Shown here: piece after piece, positions 18,501 through 25,207 of the stretch
Layout of the letters: each line of letters begins with the position of its first letter
How positions within the stretch are numbered: the stretch's first letter is position 1
Source: an uncultured Bacteroidales bacterium
Lineage (GTDB): Bacteria > Bacteroidota > Bacteroidia > Bacteroidales > F082
Assembly: GCA_947166105.1 (NCBI GenBank)
Contig: CAMVCZ010000020.1
Location: 1-58,373, forward strand
Length of the DNA stretch: 58,373 bases
Direction: 5' to 3'
Made by a program: the position numbers and the translations under genes
The notes under the pieces: generated by a model
The model's database searches: none
Seen by the model: the letters and a program-made list of their open reading frames with translations, nothing else
Told to the model about the DNA's origin: nothing

Positions 18501-20842
18501 CAATACATGCCGTCAACCGAAGACAGGTTGAAGTTGCAATTGTTGATGACGGAGGGTTGGCCGGTGTAATACATGCGCAGGTTGGCGTGGTTTTCGCCGT
18601 TGCCGGCTTTCTCGATGGTGGTGTACTCCATCACAGAGGTAATGCCATTGTTGTCGCTGGCGTCTTGGTAATACACACCGTTCCAACTGCCGCTGCCGGC
18701 TTCAAAGGCGGTCAGCAGGATGGGGCTTTCCTCGGTGCCGTTGAAGTTGACGGAAGCTGCTCCAATGTTGAAGCCTGTGTTGGGCATGAACATGATGGTG
18801 ACACCCGGGCCGATATTGTGGGTGCCGGAGGTGAAGCTGATGGTTTCGGTCACCAAGTAGGGACTGTGTTCGGCGGTGAGGTTGCCAATCCAGTTCAGGT
18901 TGCCGGCCAATTGGCTGTAGCCGCTCAGGGTGAGGGTGACGTCATCGATGGAGAAGGCTTCTTCGCCGGTGGAGGTGATGCGGAACATGTATTGGATGTA
19001 GCTCTTGGTCTGGCCTACGGTCACAGGCAGGTTGGTGCCAGCCGAGGTCCAGTTGCTGAACACCTGGTCTTCGTCAGCCGTGCGGTAGAGCACCTCGTAG
19101 GCGTAGGAACCTGTGTTGGTCAGGCTGTAGTTGAACTCGTCCATCGTTTTGGGCGTACCCACATTGAAGGGCCAACTGACGAAAACGGGATGGCCGGCGA
19201 GGGTGGTGGAGGGGGTCACGGCCATGAAGCGAGTGGCGTTGTTGAGGTTGCCTGAAAGGTTGATGCCGCCGCAGTAGAAAATCTTGTTGCCAAAGGCGAA
19301 GGAAGCGCCTTCGGTATAGCGTTCAGGCAGTTGGATGTCTGATAGTTGCCAATCGTAAGTGGCTGCATCGGCATCGGTATAGGTGAATTTGTTGCTTTCC
19401 AAAGTGCCTTCCTTGCCGCCGATGACGGTCAGGATGCCGTTGGTGCAAACGGTGGTGTGGCCATAGACGGCGTTGGGCAGGGCGGTATTGGTGGCCCAAG
19501 TGCCGAGGCTGCCGTCGAGGTTGACGGCGACGCTATACACCGTGTTCTTTTGGGTGAACGAAGCATCGTAGCCACCGGTGACGATAATCTTCGAGTTGTA
19601 GACGGCCACGGCGTGTCCATTGCGGGCTTCGGGCAAGCTGGCGACTTCGGTGATGCCCGTCACTTCGCCGATGGCGTTCACGGTGAGGCGATACACCTTG
19701 TCGGTGGCATCGTTTTCAGTATCGGTGTTGGCGCCACCTATTATATATAGGTTACCTAAGGCTTCCACGGCGCGAGCGCCCCAGCAGGGCTGGGGCAGGC
19801 TGACGGTGAGTTCCTCCCAGGAGCCAATGGAGCCGTCATCGTTGATGAATGCCGAATAAATCTTGTCGCTCACGGTGTCGTTGTTGCGACCGCCGGCCAC
19901 AATCAAGTGGGTTTGTGTGGCCACCACTGCCATGTCCTGCAAAGGTTGCGGCAGGGCATTGAGGGTAGTCCAACCCGAAATGCCGTTGTCTTGTTGCGTG
20001 GCGCGATACACGTTGCTCACTGGATTGGAACCATTGTGGCCACCCACGCAATACACATAGTTGCGCCAAGTCACCACTTGGTGGTTTTTCAGCGATTGGG
20101 GCAGGCTGGTGGTTGCGGCCCAGTCGGCAACGGAGGCCATCTTGTATTGCGAGGCCACCTTGCCTTCAGCGATGCTCACATTCGAGCCGTTGCCCATGAT
20201 GAAGTCGTTGTCGCTGGTCTGCACCAAATAGGTGTGGTCGTCAATCACCATTTCTTCGATGGCCACATTGTCGATGGCACCGGGAGGGTTACTTCCTCCA
20301 CCGCCGTCGTTGCGCCATGCGAAGACCATCTTGTAGGTGCCTTCCGTAATGTCGCTTCTGATGGCACTTCGGGTGCTCCAGTTGGAATTGCCTACCAATT
20401 GGGTATTGTCGTCAAGCGTAATCCAACCTGAGGGCAGCCCTGAGTTTTGGGTAAGCTCTGTGGAGCCAGGCACTAAGCCTACGCGGATGTAGTCGTAGCC
20501 ACCTTCGCCATAGTTTTTCCAGTCGTAGGTGAAGCGATAAGTGGCTTCTTCAAGGGTGAAGAGTTTCCAGAAATACACCCAAGTGGAAGCACCGGTGTTG
20601 TAGGTGTTGGTTTCACCTCCGTCTTGGGAGATGTAGACGGCATGGGTGCCGCCGTTGCTGGTGGCTGTTCCCCAATACCAGGCGTTAACGGATTCGCCGT
20701 TCACGAATTCCCATTCGCAGGCAGAGCCTTCAAAGTTGTCGGAGAAGGGATTGTCTCCGTCAACAACTACGGCCGTTTGGGCCATGATTGCCAATGGCAG
20801 TGATAGCGCCATCAGCAGGAAGAAGTAAACTTTTCTGTTCAT
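15581..20842 (-). CDS. T9SS surface protein with Kelch propeller, beta-helix, dockerin and cohesin-like domain
   Basis: A 1753-aa exported protein with a signal peptide at residues 1-21 (MNRKVYFFLLMALSLPLAIM). Residues ~25-200 are a beta-sandwich of MAM/anchor-J type. Residues ~235-545 hold six Kelch-like blades (VYCVGGHNGS, LIVAGGRNND, LYIIGGANTD, IIVTGGYDAS). Residues ~660-1370 are right-handed beta-helix repeats (SVDGMYCYHSSPTLTNCTF-type units). A dockerin-like pair at ~1415-1475 has one clear Ca-binding loop (DVNGNGSVNGTDAMLILRR) and one weaker repeat (VNATDALLAMRHFV). A cohesin-like domain (~1520-1655) and a type A T9SS domain starting near TVYPNPAKDV follow. It is the first gene of the operon. 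Kelch and beta-helix domains usually bind or process polysaccharides; the ligand is unknown. Confidence 0.88.
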   Translation of the reverse strand: MNRKVYFFLLMALSLPLAIMAQTAVVVDGDNPFSDNFEGSACEWEFVNGESVNAWYWGTATSNGGTHAVYISQDGGETNTYNTGASTWVYFWKLFTLEEATYRFTYDWKNYGEGGYDYIRVGLVPGSTELTQNSGLPSGWITLDDNTQLVGNSNWSTRSAIRSDITEGTYKMVFAWRNDGGGGSNPPGAIDNVAIEEMVIDDHTYLVQTSDNDFIMGNGSNVSIAEGKVASQYKMASVADWAATTSLPQSLKNHQVVTWRNYVYCVGGHNGSNPVSNVYRATQQDNGISGWTTLNALPQPLQDMAVVATQTHLIVAGGRNNDTVSDKIYSAFINDDGSIGSWEELTVSLPQPCWGARAVEALGNLYIIGGANTDTENDATDKVYRLTVNAIGEVTGITEVASLPEARNGHAVAVYNSKIIVTGGYDASFTQKNTVYSVAVNLDGSLGTWATNTALPNAVYGHTTVCTNGILTVIGGKEGTLESNKFTYTDADAATYDWQLSDIQLPERYTEGASFAFGNKIFYCGGINLSGNLNNATRFMAVTPSTTLAGHPVFVSWPFNVGTPKTMDEFNYSLTNTGSYAYEVLYRTADEDQVFSNWTSAGTNLPVTVGQTKSYIQYMFRITSTGEEAFSIDDVTLTLSGYSQLAGNLNWIGNLTAEHSPYLVTETISFTSGTHNIGPGVTIMFMPNTGFNIGAASVNFNGTEESPILLTAFEAGSGSWNGVYYQDASDNNGITSVMEYTTIEKAGNGENHANLRMYYTGQPSVINNCNFNLSSVDGMYCYHSSPTLTNCTFDENASRGLYLQYYSSPVCTSCTMSNNDNGLYLHESYCTPTLDNCTMTGNAFAGIYFASDNFSTTFTGVTSSSNLYGLYSYTPDRSFNFDESAIAFADNGSDIAVGEGRIYSNQTWNYYANGYAILGSVWIGNNSPKLTVAPGNTIKVKQGCRIHVGDWSGGQLYAVGTAASPITFTSLNGEAGGWQGFYFYDNSDYNSSSSMRYCVVENAVTNLYCENTNQPSVMYSTFQNATDHNVYLYQSSISLEGCTLKDAPRGLSVDRYSQPTIVSSTFENHSEACVRFYSSNNTSVTYANCTLKDSNYGIWYYTPDIDIPDFTNTVTFENNVANIAISGGTTYTHTWAANTYAVLGNIQIYNGTLTLSPGTVLKFTEGAYPYVDYYANLIAEGTATQPITFTSLNGEVGGWNGLRFYDGSDYSADQQSSLKHCILEKGNSYNLYMEYTTQPSLIENCTFQNSNGYGLRFYNASSTVSKSSIRNNASHGIYMSYYSSPVIGGSAENACSIYNNGGYAMYLDYNYNNNTNLNMAYNFWGNINANYIDDELVYDKLDNGNNGRVIFEPVSWFPVDNFEHLQGTFAYGEDKPMANSEMNIIDEEENVLATATTNGNGLFDFSNYAVGVYNTLDADLGVDILAGVNATDALLAMRHFVHLDTLAPNYAAVADVNGNGSVNGTDAMLILRRAIDEQFPVGDFYYYNPNGISVEGGTCTYDLSFLCYGDVNGSYTPATRDNTIELMTEGQLVAESNQEIVLPVSIKNAVEMGALTLRFAYPEEYLEIEDVVLAATGESLIFSANDGALTTVWFSLEPIDLAENDELILIKVRTRDLNNIDEPVVFSLNAYSEMADGGAQVLDDVVIAMPAIVTATLGLNNNTIDVANMTVYPNPAKDVCRLSYQLAEAGHVTVTVYNMMGVKVMDAANCRQAEGKHEVRLNTSDLAAGTYCCRITFEGENSWVKTTMLIIEK

Positions 20843-20909
20843 GATGATTTGTTTTTAATGATTAGTTGAAAATTTGTTTAGTTCGCTTTACATATTAATT
20901 TAATGAAGG

Positions 20910-20917
20910 CAAATTTC
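20910..20917 (-). promoter_or_regulatory. Near-consensus -7 element of the giant surface-protein operon
   Basis: The reverse strand reads GAAATTTG, one mismatch from TAnnTTTG, 67 nt upstream of the start at 20842. The first direct repeat (20941) would cover its -33 region. Confidence 0.4.
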
Positions 20918-20940
20918 AAAAAAAATCGACTCATCTGGCT

Positions 20941-21030
20941 TTCATTGGTTAAAAAATCGACTTTCAATGCGTAAAAAAGACACCTTGAAATCTTTCATTG
21001 CGTAAAAAATTGTTTTCAATGCGTAAAAAA
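20941..21030. promoter_or_regulatory. Four helically spaced direct repeats between divergent genes
   Basis: Sites at 20941-20956, 20963-20978, 20994-21009 and 21015-21030 read TTCAWTGCGTAAAAAA; the first is TTCATTGGTTAAAAAA. Start-to-start distances are 22, 31 and 21 nt, close to 2, 3 and 2 helical turns. All face the same way in the intergenic space between the AraC-type regulator and the surface operon. They are probable operator sites, and the in-phase A-tracts may also bend the DNA. Confidence 0.7.
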
Positions 21031-21075
21031 ATTAAGGACGGGGCGGAAATTGGTCTTTCTTTGAAGGGAAAACCG

Positions 21076-21083
21076 TAATTTTG
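21076..21083 (+). promoter_or_regulatory. -7 promoter element TAATTTTG of the AraC-type regulator
   Basis: An exact TAnnTTTG match that ends only 5 nt before the ATG at 21089. If used, the transcript would start at or next to the start codon. Confidence 0.5.
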
Positions 21084-21088
21084 CCTAC

Positions 21089-22207
21089 ATGAACGATGCT
21101 TCATTTTACATACTGTTGCTTTGTTTGGTCTCCGGCATAACGCAATGCGCCTTGGCAGGAATCGGTGTCTTCATGCTCAAGTATCACCGCCGCTATCAGT
21201 TCCAACGCATCTATGCGGCTGTTTTGCTCCTGCATTCCATCGGCTTTTTCAACAATTTCGTGATACTGGCCTGCCGCAATCTGCCCTTTTCCGGGTTCCT
21301 CAACTTGCTTTTGTTGTTTTTCGATTATGTGATTGCGGGTGGATATATGATGTTCGGCGTTTCTTTGGTATTCCCCTACCGCTTCAAGATACGCCAACTT
21401 TTGCTTTTGGAAATGCCACTCATCATGGCAATGCTATTGTTTGCCATTACCCAAAGCAGTATGGTTTTGCCCCTTGTACGAATCTACACTTTGGTGGTCT
21501 CAGTAGCGTTGCTGGTTTGTCTTTGGATTTCCATTAAAAAACACACGAAAATGCTGCTTGACAATGTTGGCAACTTGGAATATTTCGACTTGCGCTGGAC
21601 CAACTACCTGCTTGCCGTCTATTTCGTGGTTCTTTTGATTTGGACTGCCGAAAGCTTTTCGCAGCAAACATGGTTTTCGATTGAGTCGATGAACAACAAC
21701 CTGCTTTTCGACACGGTTTATTGTTTCTTTGTTATAGCCGTTGTCTTGTTTGTCACGAAAAAACTGATTAGGCAAAAGGTGTTTACCCTATCCACAACCG
21801 AAGCCGAGGATGAGACCGAACCCCAAGAAATTGAAGCAAAGGAGCCTGTTTCCAAACCTCAATATCACAAAGTTTTGATTAATAATAACTTGGAAAGCGT
21901 TATCGTTGAAAACCGATATTATCAAGACAACACACTGACTTTGCAGAAGCTAGCACAACTTTTGGGTACCAACCGGCAATACTTGAGCAATTACATCAAC
22001 CAAGAGAAGCATGAGAGTTTCTACGATTACATCAACGACTTTCGCTTGGAGGAAGCCAAACGCTTGTTAGAGAGCAAAGATGACGGAAACCAACACTCCG
22101 TGGAAGAGATTTCGTTGATGTCGGGCTTCAATTCCTACATTACATTCCTGCGGTCGTTCAAGAAAAAATACGGGCAAACGCCGTTGCAATACCTTTCAAA
22201 TAAGTAG
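21089..22207 (+). CDS. Membrane-anchored AraC-family transcriptional regulator
   Basis: A 372-aa protein. Residues 1-~240 hold about six or seven hydrophobic segments (e.g. FYILLLCLVSGITQCALAGI, LLLLFFDYVIAGGYMMFGV, FVVLLIWTA). An acidic linker follows (~250-270). A C-terminal AraC/XylS domain (~275-372) contains two helix-turn-helix units: TLQKLAQLLGTNRQYLSNYI and SVEEISLMSGFNSYITFLRSF, ending with the family motif KKKYGQTPLQYL. The domain order suggests a one-component regulator that senses at the membrane and binds DNA from there. It is divergent from the giant surface operon with the four direct repeats between, so that operon is its likeliest target. A start at 21089 gives a full first membrane segment; the next Met is at residue 29. 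Confidence 0.88.
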   Translation: MNDASFYILLLCLVSGITQCALAGIGVFMLKYHRRYQFQRIYAAVLLLHSIGFFNNFVILACRNLPFSGFLNLLLLFFDYVIAGGYMMFGVSLVFPYRFKIRQLLLLEMPLIMAMLLFAITQSSMVLPLVRIYTLVVSVALLVCLWISIKKHTKMLLDNVGNLEYFDLRWTNYLLAVYFVVLLIWTAESFSQQTWFSIESMNNNLLFDTVYCFFVIAVVLFVTKKLIRQKVFTLSTTEAEDETEPQEIEAKEPVSKPQYHKVLINNNLESVIVENRYYQDNTLTLQKLAQLLGTNRQYLSNYINQEKHESFYDYINDFRLEEAKRLLESKDDGNQHSVEEISLMSGFNSYITFLRSFKKKYGQTPLQYLSNK

Positions 22208-22216
22208 GTGGATATG

Positions 22217-22315
22217 ATAGACTGCGAGACTCCGTGACTGCGAGTCAAATACCCGAAGTCTCGTGTCCCGAAGTCAATGGCTGTGGCAGTCTGTTTTTGA
22301 ACACTTACTTGGAAA
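22217..22315. repeat. Dispersed hairpin repeat, copy 2 (core 22217-22276)
   Basis: Same 60-nt core as 6571-6630. Arms CGAGACT (22225-22231) and AGTCTCG (22257-22263) pair; the A-T pair 22227-22261 replaces the G-C of copy 1. It lies between two convergent genes, where it could help terminate transcription, though no T-run follows. Confidence 0.85.
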
Positions 22316-22361
22316 TTGAAAATGGCAGAGCAAAGACTCATCTTTCCGAAATCTTTGACAT

Positions 22362-24653
22362 TTACCATCCGCCACCTCCAGCGCTTACAGTGGTGTACAT
22401 CGAATTGACATTGACATTGGTGCTTTGGCCGCCCGTGTAGGTTACGTTGCCGGTGTAGTAGCCGTTCCAGTTGGTGCCGCCACTGATGGTGCCGCCGTAT
22501 TTCACGGTGTAGGATTGTCCCGTTTGCAGTTGCGGGTCGGTGAAGAGCATTACCATGGTGTTACCCCAACCGCCGCCACCGCCACCTGTGAAGGTGGGGC
22601 ATTGGTAGGTGCAAATCACGGTGCCGTCCGATTTCAGGACTTGGATGGCGTAGCCGGGTTGCGTGTTGATTTTCAGCGTGGGTTGGGTGCAAACGCTTTG
22701 CGTTGGGTCGCTCGTTGCGCCGCCCGTGCCGATGTGAGTGCCTCCCGTGATTTTGAATTGGTTCCAATCGCAGTCGAAACCTTCTTCGGGCTGGCGCGCG
22801 CCGTTGGCGATGGCGAAGCCGCCATTGAGGAACAGGGTGCCGTTTGAGTCGATGCCGTCGTTGTTGTCGCTATGCGAATAGATGGTGCCGCCGTTGATGG
22901 TGAGGTTTGGCGCCGCGTTGATGGGGTCGTCGGTCTTCGAGTAGGTCTCGATGTTTCCGCCGTTGATGGTCAGTGTGGCCTTGCTCTCGATGCACTCGCC
23001 GCCTTCGTTGTTTTGGGTGCAGTTGACCGTGACGGTGCCGCTGTTGATGGTCAGGTTGCCGCGACTCTTGATGCCTTTCGGGTTGGCGTAGTCGCCGCCT
23101 TGACCTGGTCCGGGAGGCCAGCCGCCGCCACCGCCAGATGAAATGGTGATGCGCTCACCGCTTGTGGTCACGTTGAGGATGAGGTCGTCGTCATTGCCGC
23201 CCGTGATGCCAAGGGTCAGGGTGGAAGTGGTGTGGCTGTCGTCGCCCACATTGATACCCTTTCCGCCTGTGCCCGAACTGTTTAAGGTGATGTTTCCCGA
23301 AAGGATGCTCATATTGCCATCGGAGCGCAGGCAGGCCGAAGTGTAAGCGTCTTTGGTCGAGCCGCTGACGGTGTAGGTAGCGCCGTCGCCTTGCGTGGTG
23401 ATGGTCATAGTGGCGCCGTCGATGGTCAGGTTGCCGTCCGTGCTGATGCCTTTACCGCCGTGGTTTGAAGTGGGCAAGGTGATGGTGAAGTCGCCGCCCG
23501 TAATATTAATATCGGTGTCGCACTTGATGGCCGTGCAATAGGCGGGAACATTCTGGTTATTAACCGATTCCAAAACCGTGCTTCCCGAAGATGTGATGTT
23601 GATGATTCCTCCTGTAATGTTGATGTCGCCGTCAGCCTTGATGCCTTTCGACATGTCGCCGGAATGTCCGATGCCGATGGAGCCTCCGTTGATGAAAACG
23701 TTGCTGTCGGCCTTGATGCCTTTACTGTCGGTGCCTGTGGCGGTCATATTAAGCGTTCCGTCATTCATGGTGAAATTGCCCGACACCTTGATACATCTTT
23801 GACTTTCCGCTGTTGTATGGATGGTCAGGTCGCCGTTTTGGATGGTGATATTGCCTGAAATGTCCAAGCCATCGGAGCCTGCCGACACAATGACAAGTGT
23901 ACCGTTATTCCAAATCAGGTCACTACTGCCATGTATGCCGTCGCTGTCGGTTTCAGAGATGATGATGGTGCCACCGGAATTGACCGTCAAAATGCCTTCC
24001 ACGGAGATGCCATGTTTGGCGTTACCCGCGATTTGTATCGTTCCTGAACCATTAATGGAGAGGTTGCCAGCCGCATAAAGGGTCCCGTTGATGGCACTGT
24101 TGGCGTTGTCGGCAATGGCTGAGTTGCCTCTGAGGTTAAGAGTGACAGCGACTGGACTTGCGATATTGATGGCCGCAGTGTTGCCGCTGGTTAGTGATAA
24201 GTCGCTCAATGCCAAATAGAAAGAATTGCTACTGTTGAATGTTAATGAGCCGTTGGAAGAACTGCCTGAAACGATGTAAGGAACATTGGCCATAGTGGAG
24301 TTTACCGTGACATTGGTGCTGTTTGTGCTTACTGTCACGCCATTATCAGAGAACGGGTTGACCACATTCACGCTTGAGCCATTATAAATAATGTATACCG
24401 TGTCGCCCGCAGGTGGTTCTTGCTGAACAAAAGTGACGCTGTCGAAAGCCGTGATGGGGAAGGTGGTAATGCCGCATCCGGCTTGCAGAATCATATTGGC
24501 GGGCTGGCTGCCTTCAAAATGAATGGTGTGGATGTCGCTAACGCTATTGTCGTAAATCACTGAACCAGCGTTGTGTAGGTTGATGTGATACTCCTGCGCA
24601 TTAAGGCTAATGCAGCCCAGCAATAAGGCTATGATAATCAATGACTTTCTCAT
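22362..24653 (-). CDS. Secreted Cthe_2159-type beta-helix carbohydrate-binding protein
   Basis: A 763-aa protein with a signal peptide (MRKSLIIIALLLGCISLNAQ) and a long series of short beta-helix rungs with NGxxxINGG and (G/S)KGI(K/S) landmarks (e.g. GIKADGDINITGGIINITS, GIKSRGNLTINSGTVTVNC). This is the layout of the Cthe_2159 family, beta-helix proteins reported to bind acidic pectins. Three Gly-Gly-Gly-Gly-Trp clusters occur (near residues 505, 695 and at the C-terminus). No T9SS sorting domain is present. The start ATG overlaps the stop of the upstream 161-aa gene (ATGA), indicating translational coupling. That upstream protein does carry a T9SS domain. Confidence 0.83.
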   Translation of the reverse strand: MRKSLIIIALLLGCISLNAQEYHINLHNAGSVIYDNSVSDIHTIHFEGSQPANMILQAGCGITTFPITAFDSVTFVQQEPPAGDTVYIIYNGSSVNVVNPFSDNGVTVSTNSTNVTVNSTMANVPYIVSGSSSNGSLTFNSSNSFYLALSDLSLTSGNTAAINIASPVAVTLNLRGNSAIADNANSAINGTLYAAGNLSINGSGTIQIAGNAKHGISVEGILTVNSGGTIIISETDSDGIHGSSDLIWNNGTLVIVSAGSDGLDISGNITIQNGDLTIHTTAESQRCIKVSGNFTMNDGTLNMTATGTDSKGIKADSNVFINGGSIGIGHSGDMSKGIKADGDINITGGIINITSSGSTVLESVNNQNVPAYCTAIKCDTDINITGGDFTITLPTSNHGGKGISTDGNLTIDGATMTITTQGDGATYTVSGSTKDAYTSACLRSDGNMSILSGNITLNSSGTGGKGINVGDDSHTTSTLTLGITGGNDDDLILNVTTSGERITISSGGGGGWPPGPGQGGDYANPKGIKSRGNLTINSGTVTVNCTQNNEGGECIESKATLTINGGNIETYSKTDDPINAAPNLTINGGTIYSHSDNNDGIDSNGTLFLNGGFAIANGARQPEEGFDCDWNQFKITGGTHIGTGGATSDPTQSVCTQPTLKINTQPGYAIQVLKSDGTVICTYQCPTFTGGGGGGWGNTMVMLFTDPQLQTGQSYTVKYGGTISGGTNWNGYYTGNVTYTGGQSTNVNVNSMYTTVSAGGGGW

Positions 24654-25135
24654 AACTTGATCATTTTAAGGGTTGATGATTGGGTTTTGACGAGATACAA
24701 CCCAATGGGTAGGTCGCTGATGTCAATGGATTGGTTTCCAGTGACTTCTGTTGATTTGACCAATCTTCCGTCGAGGGCGTAGATGCTGATGTTTTCCTTG
24801 CCCTCAAGGTTGCGGAGCGTGAAAGCATCGTGAACGGGGTTGGGGGAGAGGGAAACCTTCGCGTCCGAGGCTTCCGAAAGGCCCACGGTTTCGTCACAGG
24901 TAATCTTTCGGATGTCGGCCAACGGAATGATGACCGTGCTTTTGGTTGAGATTTGCTCGATGACGAGTTTCGTATTGTCCTCAAAATAAAGGCGGTCGGC
25001 TTCAATCAATGAGTAGGTTTGCTCGCTGCCATTGTTCAGGAAAACAACGATTTGTGTGGATTGCGCCGACATACGGAAAAACAGCCCGAAAACAAAGGCC
25101 ATCAGCAGCAATCCACGTTGGATGATGTGTTTCAT
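24650..25135 (-). CDS. Small secreted protein with T9SS C-terminal sorting domain
   Basis: A 161-aa protein. A signal peptide (MKHIIQRGLLLMAFVFGLFFRMSAQ) is followed by a short beta-rich region (~28-85) ending in IPLADIRKITCDE. A type A T9SS sorting domain follows (~92-161): VSLSPNPVHDAFTLRN, ISIYALDGRLVKSTEV, LPIGLYLVKTQS. Almost half of the protein is the sorting signal, which is unusual. It is translationally coupled by an ATGA overlap to the beta-helix gene and has its own -7 element at 25161-25168. Inference: it may be a surface subunit that works with, or helps display, the beta-helix partner. Confidence 0.85.
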   Translation of the reverse strand: MKHIIQRGLLLMAFVFGLFFRMSAQSTQIVVFLNNGSEQTYSLIEADRLYFEDNTKLVIEQISTKSTVIIPLADIRKITCDETVGLSEASDAKVSLSPNPVHDAFTLRNLEGKENISIYALDGRLVKSTEVTGNQSIDISDLPIGLYLVKTQSSTLKMIKL

Positions 25136-25160
25136 TTTGCGTTTGAATTAATGTAAAGCG

Positions 25161-25168
25161 CAAAAGTA
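25161..25168 (-). promoter_or_regulatory. -7 promoter element TACTTTTG
   Basis: The reverse strand reads TACTTTTG, exact to TAnnTTTG, 25 nt upstream of the start at 25135. It drives the T9SS mini-protein/beta-helix operon. Confidence 0.6.
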
Positions 25169-25207
25169 CACATTATTACGATATATGCGTCGCGGTTGTG
25201 AAGAATA

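Noticed and set aside
6758..20842. Operon considered as a classic cellulosome gene cluster
   Set aside because: No glycoside hydrolase, polysaccharide lyase or carbohydrate esterase is encoded; only cohesin/dockerin-like modules with Kelch and beta-helix domains are present.
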